Positions 53,968 through 63,420 of a stretch of DNA of 64,000 nt are shown here, in pieces. The position numbers were made by a program, and so were the translations under genes. This DNA is from Pseudomonas fluorescens NCIMB 11764. GTDB taxonomy: Bacteria; Pseudomonadota; Gammaproteobacteria; Pseudomonadales; Pseudomonadaceae. The stretch lies in the NCBI RefSeq assembly GCF_000293885.2, contig NZ_CP010945.1:4980001-5044000 (forward strand), in the 5' to 3' direction. Each line of letters begins with the position of its first letter. The stretch's first letter is position 1. Below the pieces are notes generated by a model. That model worked only from the letters and a program-made list of their open reading frames with translations. It was not told the origin of the DNA and searched no databases.

Positions 53968-54687
53968 ATGGATTACCGCAAACCCTCCGACCGCAAAAGC
54001 ATGCACTCGCGCATCGTCCAGGAACTGGGCATGCAGATTGTCTCGGGACGCTTCAAGCCGGACGACAAGTTGCCCGCCGAAGCCCTGTTGTGCGAGGAAT
54101 ACGCGGTCAGCCGGCCGGTGCTGCGCGAAGCCACTCGCGTGTTGGTCGCCAAAGGCCTGGTGTATTCCCGTCCGCGAGTGGGCACAGTGGTCAAGCAGCG
54201 CAAGGAATGGCACATGCTCGACCCGGACGTGCTGCACTGGCTGATGCAAAGCAGCCCGCAGAATCAGTTCTTCGATTTGCTGACCAGTGTGCGCAGCATC
54301 ATCGAACCGGCAGCGGCGGCCCTCGCCGCGCAGTTCGCCACCGACGCGGACATCGCCTCCATCGGTGAAGCCTACCAACGCATGGAAGCCGCGCCGACGC
54401 CTGAAGCCCTGTTGCAACCGGACCTGGACTTCCACAGCCGCATCGCCGATGCCACCCACAACGACCTGTTGGCGAACCTGTGCAACATGCTGTCGGTGGC
54501 GATCGCCGAAGCATTGAAGCACTCCAACCAGCGTCCGAATCTGCATGAGCTTGCACTGCCACGGCACAAGGCGATTCTCACGGCCATCGAGAACCGCGAT
54601 GCGCTGGGTGCACGGCACGCGACGCTGGTGCAATTGGATGATGCGCGCAGTGCGCTGAATGTGGTGTTGGGCGCCGATTCGTCATAA
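53968..54687 (+). CDS. FadR-family (GntR) transcriptional regulator
   Basis: This 239-residue regulator has an N-terminal winged helix-turn-helix (SRIVQELGMQIVSGRFKPDD, YAVSRPVLREATRVLVAKGL) and a C-terminal FCD helical domain. Its likely metal ligands include Asp and His in LLQPDLDFHSRIADATHND, with further His in ELALPRHKAILTAIENRD. FCD domains bind sugar acids or related carboxylates. The ATG at 53968 was chosen; the longer frame begins inside the REP. It is the presumptive repressor of the dehydratase and transporter promoters, released by a pathway intermediate. A strong terminator follows at 54721. Confidence 0.92.
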   Translation: MDYRKPSDRKSMHSRIVQELGMQIVSGRFKPDDKLPAEALLCEEYAVSRPVLREATRVLVAKGLVYSRPRVGTVVKQRKEWHMLDPDVLHWLMQSSPQNQFFDLLTSVRSIIEPAAAALAAQFATDADIASIGEAYQRMEAAPTPEALLQPDLDFHSRIADATHNDLLANLCNMLSVAIAEALKHSNQRPNLHELALPRHKAILTAIENRDALGARHATLVQLDDARSALNVVLGADSS

Positions 54688-54720
54688 AAACGCGATCCCC
54701 TTGCAGAGTTCCAGATACAA

Positions 54721-54747
54721 AAAGCCGCAACCCTGGTTGCGGCTTTT
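54721..54747 (+). terminator. Rho-independent terminator of the FadR-type gene
   Basis: A 9-bp stem (AGCCGCAAC/GTTGCGGCT) with a 4-base loop is followed by TTT and preceded by a run of A. It lies 33 bases after the regulator stop. Confidence 0.9.
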
Positions 54748-54781
54748 CTGTTTCTGGCCTGAACGCATGCTTTATGCCGAT

Positions 54782-54835
54782 CGAATCGATCAATGTGCGG
54801 TAACCCGCTACCGCACATCCCTTTCGATTCGGTTT
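54782..54835 (+). promoter_or_regulatory. Nested inverted repeat in the toxin-like gene leader
   Basis: Outer arms CGAATCGA/TCGATTCG (54782-54789, 54824-54831) enclose inner arms TGTGCGGTA/TACCGCACA (54794-54802, 54809-54817) with a 6-base loop, and GTTTTA follows. It lies 36-90 bases upstream of the 54871 start and could be an operator or an attenuator. Confidence 0.55.
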
Positions 54836-54870
54836 TACGTTGAGCAACCACTCATGCAAAGGATTGCATC

Positions 54871-57800
54871 ATGCCCACACCTGCATCACCGCCCGCCACC
54901 GCAAGCAACACCGACATCATCGCGCGTGCGGTCCGCACCCGATTCAACACCCGGCCGACATTACGCTCGCAAACCGCCCGCATGCTCAAGGACGGTATTC
55001 TGGGAAAATACCCGCAACTGGCATTCGATCCTGACCGAACCAGGATTGCCCAACCGATCCCGGGTGGGGCCTGGCGGCTCACACCGCTTATTGACGTGGT
55101 GCTTGAGTTTCTGGCCAGCGGTACATTCCCCGATTTCAGCGAGCAATTCGGTCGCAGCTGCTTTTTGACCAACCGTGCCCCTGCACGACTCGCCGTCAAC
55201 AACACGACATCGCGGCTGCCTGACCTGCAAGTGATCGCGGAAGTCATTCGCGAGTTACCCGACATTCTCTACATCGGCGCTCAGGAATCGTTGACCGACT
55301 GCTGGAACGAAAAAGACCAGACCGGCGTCAGCCGCTGGCAATGGCTGGGGGATCTGCTCGCCGGCGTGCTGAAAACCTCCGCGACGCGTCTTGCGACGAA
55401 TAATGCGTCGCAGGCCGAAATCCTCATGGAGTTGGCCCGCCAACCCGACAAACGTCAACGCCTTCAGCGACCCTGGGCCAAAGGTGCTATTGAAGCCTGC
55501 ACGCTTCAAGTCACGTTGAGCAGAGGCGACGTGACTATCACGCTGCAGACCCCGGATATCCTGGTGATCTGCGGCGATACCCATTTGTTGTGCAGCGTGA
55601 CCGGCGATATCGAGTCCTTCCCGACCCGGCAAGCCTTTGGCACGGCATGGAGCGCGCGGCTTCAGCAGGACTTCATGGCTGACGCCATCACGTGGAAGCG
55701 TTTTGCACCGGACGGCAACCTCTTTGATACCCAGGCGGCCCTGCTGCTGAACCGGCAACTGCAAGACCTGGAGTCGCTCAAACTGCCTGCACGCCGAAGC
55801 CTGGCTGACCTTGAAAAGCAGTTTGACGCGATCACCGATGTCGCCGCACGGTTTATCACCAGCGAGAACCACCCGACAAACCTTCAGCCCTTGCAAGCGA
55901 CGATTCCCGAATGGTTGCGGGGCGCGGGCGACACAGGTCGTATGGCGTGGCGCAAACACACGTTATCAATGGCCAGCACCCAACAACAGACGCAGGGACG
56001 CTCGTTGCGCGACGGCGTCGTTGACCTTCGCACGTTCGCCAGAAATGCACTGCACGCGCAAATGCTCAAGGACCAGCCCCTCGCACCCGGCTACAAGTCC
56101 GATGAGCTGGAACTGACCTTTCATGTGCCCGTCGGCGACTTGGGCAGCGGCTACCTCGAACCCGTGCAAATGTCGCTGACCGATCTGGCAATCAACAATC
56201 TCGCCGGCAAACCCAGAGGCCGGATGACCATCCGCCACACCGGGAACCAACTGATTCAAGACTGGACCACCGAGGCCTATTTACTGGATCTGGTGAGTCG
56301 GGTCGATGTCGGAAAACACTACCCCGAGTACCTCGAAGCGCAACTGCTTGGGCAGAACCCCGAAGCCAGGGAGCGCCTGCGACTTTTCGGCCTGGAACTG
56401 AGCCTGCATTTGCCGCTGCGTGCCCTGGAACACTCGATCAAGGGTGAGCACGGCTTCAGCCTCCTGGGTTATCGATATGTGGAAGCGTTGTTCCAACCGC
56501 TGGCTGCCGAGCGGATGGTTGAGGAGCAGTCGATTGTCATCAGGCCTTTGGCATTTCAACGCAGGACCGGCGCCACCTGCGATGTCGCCAGCAACATGTT
56601 CATCATCGAGCCGAAAGACTTGAAGGCGGACGGCCCGCATATTCTTTTCCGACCGCTTTACCCCGACTCCCTGCACCAATACCCCAGCCGTCAGGACCTG
56701 CTCAGTGCCATTGCGCAAACCGGCCCGTTGCAAACCAGTGTGCTTACCTGGCTGCCGGATCGCGCACGGCCGGTCTACGACAACAACGGATTCACCGAAC
56801 CCCACATTGTCCACTTCCATAATGGCGACGAGTTTTCACCTCCGGAAAAACCGGAACCGGCGATTCTCGCAGGCGACGAAGCAGTCGGTGACTGGTTCAC
56901 CGCACTGGAAGAAGTGCGATTGCTGACCAGTCTGTTCGTCAGCAACGCACGTGCACTGATTGATCTGGCGGACCGGCAATCGGTGTCGAATGCCGAGAGT
57001 CGTTGGGCAATCATCCTCGAGGGAGGCTGGCTGGTATTCAACAACGTGATTCTGCCGTTGTTGCGCGGCCCCGCCATGGTCGTGGGCTGGATGCTGCAAA
57101 TCGCCCACAGCCTGATCAATGATCTCCCGGCGCTTGACAGTGATGACCCGAAGGCGCGGAACCAGGCATGGATCGATGTGCTGTTGAACATTGGTCTGCT
57201 GGTGCTGCATGTGGCCCGAGAGCAAGGCGCCCCGGCACTATACGACAGCGCGGCGACGGATTTTCCGGGCCCCCTCGCCTCCCTGCGCCGGCCTTCACAG
57301 ACATTCACATGGCCCACCGAATCGACCATCATCGAGGACACCCCGGGTCTGCCTTCCGAGCCGCCGGGCAGTGGCAATACCTTGCTCGACTTCAACCTGT
57401 CGAGCGCTCGCGATTCGGCATCGGCCCGGTTGTTCGACACGTTACGAGAGGTCCAGGTGCCATGGCCGACACCTCTGCCTGTGCCTATCACAACTGGCGC
57501 CTTCAAAGGCTTGTACCGGATCGGCAACACATGGCACGCCACCGTCGCCGGCCTGTTGTTTCGCGTCAGTATCGTGCCCGGCTTCGGCGAGGCGTATCTG
57601 ATACACCCCGAGCACCCGGATCATCCGGGAGTCAAGCTCAAGACCGATGGCAATGGCCACTGGACCCTGGATCAAGGGTTGAAACTGCTCGGCGGCGGGC
57701 GCAATGCGCGAATCAACGCCCAGCGTGAAATGACGCAACAACGCATCAGTCTGCTGGAACTGAATCGCCAGGAGTTCGTGGACCAACAAGCCCGGGTGCA

Positions 57801-59568
57801 GAAGCGTGTCGACATTGCCGAGAACTTGATGCAGCTGAAAAAAAACGACCCTGCCAGCACCGAGCTCGATCGCGCAACGTATAGGCAACGCTTCGTTGAT
57901 GAACTGGACAAACAGACCGAAAGCTACGCCACGCTGTTGGCCGAGATCAGGGAATTGAACGAACTGACCAAATCCGATCCCGACCCTTTGCAATTGTGCA
58001 GCCTGTCTGAAAACCTCATCAACAACGCTCGCAAACGGGTCGTCATTACTGACTGGGAGCGCGAAGCTGTAGATCGCCAGTACGCAGACCTGAGAGGGGG
58101 TGTCAGGCATTTGCATGAAGCGATCACCCGTGAGGGTGACGTGATACTGGATCGCTACTTTGAGTTCATGCGCAAAACCGCCGAAATCAACGAAACCATG
58201 ATCAAGCTTCTTGAACAGGTAGACAGTCGGCTGCTGGAACTCAAGCAGATCCCTCGCCTGGGCATGGAGTACTGGAAGCGGCTGACCGGCAACAGGCCCG
58301 AAGATGAAATGACGGCACTGCGAATCAAGAGCTACCAATTGAGCGTCTTACGCCTGCTCAGTCTCAAGGCCCTCGGAAGTAATACCATGAGTGTGCTCGA
58401 ACGTACCCTCAGCCCCCTGCTGCTGTTGTCTCGCTCCCATGCCGAACTGCAAACGGAGCACACCTACATCAACAGTGACCGGATCGCCGTACTGGACAAC
58501 CTGGTCGATCAGTACAACAAGGCCCAGGATGGTCTTGAGACGATTGGCATTTTCAGTACCGATGAACTGCAAACACACCCGTTCAATCGGCTGCGCGAGC
58601 TCATTGATCAACTACGCGTGGATGCCGAGCGACGTCTGGCGGAAGCGCTTCAACTGCAGCCGCAATCGGAGGAGCCGTCCACTTCTGCATCCGGGCCCAG
58701 GCCGCCGGTGAAGCGTCCTTATTCATGGGCCAGCCGCAAGCGGGTTATCAATACCGCCAAGGGCGCGTTTATCGGCGATCTTCGCCAACGAGTCGCCAAC
58801 CAGGGAGGAGACATTGTCGACATCAATGACCCTTTCGAGGAAAAGCCATTGGCCTCGTTTCATGAACACGAGCCCAATGTCTGGGTGGAAGTTGTCGATG
58901 CCAGGCCCCCGACACCCAAGGCGCCACGCCCCTATCAGCAGCTCAAGGGTGACGCGCGCAAAGCCTTGGCCGATACCGATAAACACGTGCAAAAGATCGA
59001 GGGTTACGCCCAACGCGCCAGTTCTCCCAAGGAAATCGAAGAACAACTGCAGCGCGAAGCACAAAAACTGATCGGGTACGCCGATAGCCTGGAACAGCAC
59101 GAAAGTCCTCCGGCCAACCAGGCTCCCGACGTTTCGCTGATCGACGGCCTCCGGGAAAAGGCGCGCAACCTCGACACCATGGCGAGCGAGCTTCGCACTC
59201 GCATGACCCTCGCCCGGCCGCCCAGTAGCGAGGGTGTGGAGTTTCTGCTGCGCAACAATGCGATGGTTGCGCGAATCATCGGCCAACGGGTTCAGCTGAA
59301 AACCGGACGCAAGGATTTCATGCAGGAGTACGTCTTGTTGAATAAAGAAAATCAACCCTGGTGGTACGCGCACTTCCACTATGCCAACGCAGAGGATGCC
59401 AAGGCTGACTACACCCAGGCGCACCTGAAAACCAGGGAGCAACGTTTCGAAACCTACGAATCGGCCATGGCCAAGGCAAAAGATCCGAAGCAACAAATCG
59501 CTATTCATCATGGGATCATCAGCAAGGAACTGGCCAGCCGCGATTTCTTGCCGCTGCAACCGCGCTGA
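54871..59568 (+). CDS. Giant toxin-like protein (dermonecrotic-toxin/DUF6543-type)
   Basis: This 1565-residue protein starts at 54871 with AAGGA nine bases upstream. No classical signal peptide is present. The N-terminal 120 residues (ILGKYPQLAFDPDRTRIAQP, then WRLTPLIDVVLEFLASG) resemble the start of the large dermonecrotic-toxin or DUF6543 proteins of pseudomonads. The centre has strongly hydrophobic stretches at about residues 715-755 and 765-785 that could insert in a membrane. A long coiled-coil region spans about 950-1140. The C-terminus carries the recurring block EYVLLNKENQPWWYAHFHYA, then ADYTQAHLKTREQRFETYES and ends FLPLQPR. No catalytic site or immunity gene was recognised. A role as a secreted anti-host or anti-competitor protein is inference. 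Confidence 0.75.
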   Translation: MPTPASPPATASNTDIIARAVRTRFNTRPTLRSQTARMLKDGILGKYPQLAFDPDRTRIAQPIPGGAWRLTPLIDVVLEFLASGTFPDFSEQFGRSCFLTNRAPARLAVNNTTSRLPDLQVIAEVIRELPDILYIGAQESLTDCWNEKDQTGVSRWQWLGDLLAGVLKTSATRLATNNASQAEILMELARQPDKRQRLQRPWAKGAIEACTLQVTLSRGDVTITLQTPDILVICGDTHLLCSVTGDIESFPTRQAFGTAWSARLQQDFMADAITWKRFAPDGNLFDTQAALLLNRQLQDLESLKLPARRSLADLEKQFDAITDVAARFITSENHPTNLQPLQATIPEWLRGAGDTGRMAWRKHTLSMASTQQQTQGRSLRDGVVDLRTFARNALHAQMLKDQPLAPGYKSDELELTFHVPVGDLGSGYLEPVQMSLTDLAINNLAGKPRGRMTIRHTGNQLIQDWTTEAYLLDLVSRVDVGKHYPEYLEAQLLGQNPEARERLRLFGLELSLHLPLRALEHSIKGEHGFSLLGYRYVEALFQPLAAERMVEEQSIVIRPLAFQRRTGATCDVASNMFIIEPKDLKADGPHILFRPLYPDSLHQYPSRQDLLSAIAQTGPLQTSVLTWLPDRARPVYDNNGFTEPHIVHFHNGDEFSPPEKPEPAILAGDEAVGDWFTALEEVRLLTSLFVSNARALIDLADRQSVSNAESRWAIILEGGWLVFNNVILPLLRGPAMVVGWMLQIAHSLINDLPALDSDDPKARNQAWIDVLLNIGLLVLHVAREQGAPALYDSAATDFPGPLASLRRPSQTFTWPTESTIIEDTPGLPSEPPGSGNTLLDFNLSSARDSASARLFDTLREVQVPWPTPLPVPITTGAFKGLYRIGNTWHATVAGLLFRVSIVPGFGEAYLIHPEHPDHPGVKLKTDGNGHWTLDQGLKLLGGGRNARINAQREMTQQRISLLELNRQEFVDQQARVQKRVDIAENLMQLKKNDPASTELDRATYRQRFVDELDKQTESYATLLAEIRELNELTKSDPDPLQLCSLSENLINNARKRVVITDWEREAVDRQYADLRGGVRHLHEAITREGDVILDRYFEFMRKTAEINETMIKLLEQVDSRLLELKQIPRLGMEYWKRLTGNRPEDEMTALRIKSYQLSVLRLLSLKALGSNTMSVLERTLSPLLLLSRSHAELQTEHTYINSDRIAVLDNLVDQYNKAQDGLETIGIFSTDELQTHPFNRLRELIDQLRVDAERRLAEALQLQPQSEEPSTSASGPRPPVKRPYSWASRKRVINTAKGAFIGDLRQRVANQGGDIVDINDPFEEKPLASFHEHEPNVWVEVVDARPPTPKAPRPYQQLKGDARKALADTDKHVQKIEGYAQRASSPKEIEEQLQREAQKLIGYADSLEQHESPPANQAPDVSLIDGLREKARNLDTMASELRTRMTLARPPSSEGVEFLLRNNAMVARIIGQRVQLKTGRKDFMQEYVLLNKENQPWWYAHFHYANAEDAKADYTQAHLKTREQRFETYESAMAKAKDPKQQIAIHHGIISKELASRDFLPLQPR

Positions 59569-59590
59569 GTTTTTCAATCGCCCATAAAAA

Positions 59591-59612
59591 AGCCGCAACC
59601 GGGGTTGCGGCT
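59591..59612. terminator. Terminator between convergent genes
   Basis: AGCCGCAAC/GTTGCGGCT with a 4-base loop is preceded by six A and followed by TCTTGTTTT, so it can act in both directions. Its stem is the same as that of the 54721 terminator. Confidence 0.88.
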
Positions 59613-59630
59613 TCTTGTTTTCGCCTGAGG

Positions 59631-62015
59631 TCAGTGAGCGAACAACGAGTTGCCCTTCTGCCCTGCCAGTTTCTCCGGCTTGATCAGAAACCGTGCCAGT
59701 GCCGGCAGCAGCCACAACGCGCCGAACATGTTCCAGAGCAGCATGAAGGTCAGCATCAAGCCCATGTCGGCCTGGAACTTGATGGCCGAGAAAATCCAGG
59801 TGCAGACGCCGATCGCCAGGCACAGGCCGGTGAACAATACGGCTTTACCGGTGGACTTCAGCGTTTGGTAGTACGCCTCCTGCAACGGCAGTCCGGCACG
59901 CAGGAAGCTTTCCAGACGGCTGTAGATGTAAATGCCGTAGTCCACGCCAATCCCCACACCCAATGCCACCACCGGCAAGGTCGCGACTTTCACCCCGATG
60001 CCCATGAAGGCCATCAGGGCGTTGCCGAGTACCGAGGTCAGGACCAGCGGCAACACGATGCACAGGGTCGCCGCCCAGGACCGGAAGGTGATCATGCACA
60101 TGGTCGCGACGCAGATGTAGACGAGGATCAGGATGGTCAGCTCGGATTCCTTGATCACTTCGTTGGTGGCCGCCTCGATACCGGCGTTACCCGCCGCGAG
60201 GATGAATTCCAGGCCTTCCTTGTTGTTCTCCTTGGCGAAGTCCTGAACGGCATGGACCGCACGATCCAGCGTTGCAGCCTTGTGATCGTTGAGGAACACC
60301 AGCACCGGCGCCAGGGAGCAACTGTTGTTGTACAAACCATCAGCCCGGGCGATGGAGTTGTTCAGCACGTCCGGGTTGCGCGACAGGGTTTCCCACTTCA
60401 GGTTGCCCTCGTTCATGCCCTTGATCATCTGCTTGGACACGGTCACCAGCGAGATCGCCGACTGCACGCCCTCGGTGTTCTGCATCTTCCACATCAGCTC
60501 GTCGATCGGCGCCATGGCTTCGTAGCGCGAGCAACCTTCGGACTTGGTCTTGACCATCACTACCAACACATCGGAACTGGTGGAGTAGTTGCTGATGATG
60601 AAGTTGTTGTCCTTGTTATAGCGCGAATCCGGACGCAGCTCTGGGGCACCTTGATCGAGGTCGCCGATTTTCAGGTTCTGGCTGTACCAGAGGCCGCCAC
60701 CGAAGGCCAACAGGGCCAGGACAATCGACACCGGGGCGACTTTCGGGCTGGCAAAGTTCGACAGCAGGCGCCAGAACGGGTGTTCGCGGTGCGCGTCTTT
60801 CTTGCTGCGCTCGACAGCGCGCTTGCTGATGCCGGCGTAGGAAATCGCCACCGGAAGCAGGATCAGGTTGGTAAACACAATCACCGCCACGCCAATCGAT
60901 GCGCCGATGGCCAGCTCGCGAATCACTCCGATGTCGATGATCAGCAGCGTAATGAAGCCCACCGCATCCGCAAGGATCGCGATCATCCCCGGCAGGAACA
61001 ATTGGCGGAAGGTGCGCCGCGCCGCAGTCAACGCGTTGTCGGCTTCACTGGACTGCAACGCGATACCGTTGATCTTCTGTACGCCGTGGGAAATACCGAT
61101 GGCGAAGATCAGGAACGGCACCAGCATCGAGTACGGATCCAGCCCGAAGCCGAAGAAGTGCATCAGGCCGAGCTGCCAGACCACCGCCACCAGCGTCGTG
61201 GTCAACACCGCCACGGTGCTGCGCATGCAGTTGGTGAACCAGTACAAGAGAATCAGGGTGATGACGAAGGCGACACCGAAGAACATCACCACCATCACCA
61301 GACCATCAATCAGATCGCCGACTTTCTTGGCGAAGCCGACGATGTGGATCTGCACGTTGGGGTTCTGTTTCTCGAACTTGTCGCGGATCTTCTCTTCCAG
61401 CTCATGGGAGAACTTGCGGTAGTCCAGGGCCAGTAACTTGCCCTGGTCCTGCGGATCCGGGTAGGACTCCAGCAGCGGGATATCGACGATGCTCGACTTA
61501 AAATCGTTGGCCACCAGACGCCCGACCTGCCCGGACTTGAGCACGTTGTTGCGCAGCAGATCGAGGCTTTCCTGGGAGCCGTTGTAGCTCTGCGGAATCA
61601 CCTCACCACCGGCGAAGCCCTCCTCCGTCACCTCGGTCCAGCGTACGCTCGGACTCCACAGCGACTTGAGACCCGAACGATCGACGCCGGAGATATAGAA
61701 AACCTCGTCGTTGATCTGGCGCAGGGTCTCCATGTACTCCTTGGAGAAGATGTCGCCGTCGGTGGCTTCCACCGAGATCCGCACGGTATTGCCCAGGTTC
61801 GCCAGATCGTTGCGATGCTCCATCATCTTTTGAATGAACGGATGCTCGAGCGGAATCATTTTTTCGAAACTGGTGGACGGCCGGATCAGCGTCGCCTGCC
61901 AGAACAGGAAAATGCTCACCAGCAGGCAGATCACGATCACTGCCGGGCGGTTGTTGAAAATCAGGCGTTCAAGAAACGTCGCCTTGTCTTGGTGATGGCT
62001 GCTCAAGGATGTCAT
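59631..62015 (-). CDS. MmpL/HAE3-like RND-superfamily exporter
   Basis: This 794-residue membrane protein has the duplicated RND fold with about twelve helices. The two periplasmic loops (about residues 40-230 and 440-620) are shorter than in drug pumps. The second half keeps the Asp-Tyr pair expected for proton relay (GVGIGVDYGIYIYSRLESFL), while the matching site of the first half reads IFAIGISHGVQKI. This is the MmpL/hopanoid-type exporter class, which moves lipids or hydrophobic compounds. It starts at an ATG with AGAAGG upstream, 28 bases after the YCF48-like gene, in one operon. Cargo is unknown. Confidence 0.88.
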   Translation of the reverse strand: MTSLSSHHQDKATFLERLIFNNRPAVIVICLLVSIFLFWQATLIRPSTSFEKMIPLEHPFIQKMMEHRNDLANLGNTVRISVEATDGDIFSKEYMETLRQINDEVFYISGVDRSGLKSLWSPSVRWTEVTEEGFAGGEVIPQSYNGSQESLDLLRNNVLKSGQVGRLVANDFKSSIVDIPLLESYPDPQDQGKLLALDYRKFSHELEEKIRDKFEKQNPNVQIHIVGFAKKVGDLIDGLVMVVMFFGVAFVITLILLYWFTNCMRSTVAVLTTTLVAVVWQLGLMHFFGFGLDPYSMLVPFLIFAIGISHGVQKINGIALQSSEADNALTAARRTFRQLFLPGMIAILADAVGFITLLIIDIGVIRELAIGASIGVAVIVFTNLILLPVAISYAGISKRAVERSKKDAHREHPFWRLLSNFASPKVAPVSIVLALLAFGGGLWYSQNLKIGDLDQGAPELRPDSRYNKDNNFIISNYSTSSDVLVVMVKTKSEGCSRYEAMAPIDELMWKMQNTEGVQSAISLVTVSKQMIKGMNEGNLKWETLSRNPDVLNNSIARADGLYNNSCSLAPVLVFLNDHKAATLDRAVHAVQDFAKENNKEGLEFILAAGNAGIEAATNEVIKESELTILILVYICVATMCMITFRSWAATLCIVLPLVLTSVLGNALMAFMGIGVKVATLPVVALGVGIGVDYGIYIYSRLESFLRAGLPLQEAYYQTLKSTGKAVLFTGLCLAIGVCTWIFSAIKFQADMGLMLTFMLLWNMFGALWLLPALARFLIKPEKLAGQKGNSLFAH

Positions 62016-62043
62016 AGACCCGCCTTCTCATTATTTGCCCGGC

Positions 62044-63117
62044 TCATTTGGACGACCCGTTTTTTCCATTCTCGGCGCTGGCGCCGGTTGGCGAGGTGAC
62101 GCGAACGCCGCCCTGTCCCGCCAGGATCAGATTGCCGTTGCCCGCTGCAGTCACCGCCGCGACGGATATGCGATCCGGGCGGTTGAACACGCTGAAGGTT
62201 TCGCCGTTATCTTCGCTGCGGATCACGCTGCCACCATTGCCGACGATCACGATGGAGCCGTCATCGAGCAAGGTTGCGCCGGACAGGCCGAACTCCAGTG
62301 CACCGCGGGCGGCTTTCAGCTCGACCGGTTCCCAGGTGCTGCCGAAGTCGGTGGAGCGGAACAGGTTGCCGCGCAGACCATAGGCCAGCAGCGTGTTGGC
62401 CTGAGCGGTGCCGATCACGCCGAAGAGCGAGCCTTCGTATGGGCCTTCAAGCTTTTCCCAGGTCTGGCCCCAGTCGGCGGAGCGGAACATGCTGCCCTGC
62501 TCACCGACGATGAACAGCCCGGCATCCTTGACTGCGGCAATGCCATTGAGGTGGTACTGGTCTTCGTTATCGAGGCGATCACTGGCGTCTTCCCAGTTCT
62601 TGCCGCCGTCGGTGGTGGCCAGCAGCGCGCCGTAAGCGCCCACGGCGAAGCCGATGCTGGCGTCCTGGAACCAGACGTCGAGCAGCGGCGATTCGCGTTT
62701 CATATCTTCAAACTGCTTGGTCCATGTGACGCCGCCGTCCTCGCTGGCGAGAATCTGTGCGTCATGGCCGACGGCCCAGCCGTGCTTGTCGTCGACAAAA
62801 TAAACCGAAGTCAGCAGTTGCCGGGTCGGCACCTTGGCCTGGGTCCAGGTCGCGCCCTGGTCATCGGAATACAGGATGTGCCCGCGATCGCCGACCGCTA
62901 CCAGGCGCTTGCCGGCGTGCACGACATCGAGCATCAGGCTTTTGCTGGCCTTGGCGGATTCAACGGAATAGACAACGTCAGATGCTGGCGCCGCGGCGGC
63001 CAGCACAGGTGCCGACAACATGGCACAGCCCAACAGCGAGAGCGCTGTAGCCAGCAACGCGAATTTGCGCAGTGCCGGCGGGCGGCAGGTACCCACACCC
63101 ATGACAGGCTCACTCAT
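62044..63117 (-). CDS. YCF48-like beta-propeller, exported partner of the RND protein
   Basis: This 357-residue protein has an export signal (ALRKFALLATALSLLGCAML) with either signal peptidase I cleavage after VLA or a lipobox at LLGC. The mature part repeats the YCF48/BNR pattern of Asp-box blades: LYSDDQGATWTQAKV, LASEDGGVTWTKQFED, LATTDGGKNWEDAS, FRSADWGQTWEKLEG, FRSTDFGSTWEPVEL and IRSEDNGETFSVFN. At least six such S/T-x-D-x-G-x-T/N-W motifs were counted. YCF48 proteins assist assembly of membrane complexes. GGAAGG lies five bases upstream of the ATG. It is cotranscribed with the RND exporter. Confidence 0.9.
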   Translation of the reverse strand: MSEPVMGVGTCRPPALRKFALLATALSLLGCAMLSAPVLAAAAPASDVVYSVESAKASKSLMLDVVHAGKRLVAVGDRGHILYSDDQGATWTQAKVPTRQLLTSVYFVDDKHGWAVGHDAQILASEDGGVTWTKQFEDMKRESPLLDVWFQDASIGFAVGAYGALLATTDGGKNWEDASDRLDNEDQYHLNGIAAVKDAGLFIVGEQGSMFRSADWGQTWEKLEGPYEGSLFGVIGTAQANTLLAYGLRGNLFRSTDFGSTWEPVELKAARGALEFGLSGATLLDDGSIVIVGNGGSVIRSEDNGETFSVFNRPDRISVAAVTAAGNGNLILAGQGGVRVTSPTGASAENGKNGSSK

Positions 63118-63420
63118 AGACCTTCCCCCATTATTATTGTTAGGTCGCTCAACCTTTCAGGGCGCCGTTAGGGGTGCTCATCGGGATTGAATGGTTAGGA
63201 GCATAGTCCTGAAACCCGCAATCCAGAGCCCCTTCGGAAGCTGGCTTATCCTATCGGTGTTTGGAAAGGTCTGACAATCGACGCCACGTTATGTTTTGTT
63301 AACCTGGATGGGATGGGTTTGTTCTGAATGGTGGGGTATCAGGTTGGGTGATTGGGTTGGTGGTTGGTGGTTGGTGGTTGGTGTACATATCCGTTGCTGC
63401 GGTAACGGCGGCTATTGGTT
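63118..63420. other. Upstream region of the YCF48/RND operon, no gene
   Basis: About 300 bases without a supported gene, presumably containing the promoter of the minus-strand operon. A GTTGGTGGTT short tandem repeat (about 63356-63380) marks its right part. The DUF1302 and DUF1329 genes that often precede such operons are absent. Confidence 0.6.

Noticed and set aside
59634..61436. 600-codon open frame antisense to the RND exporter
   Set aside because: His/Gln-rich shadow translation with no ribosome site.
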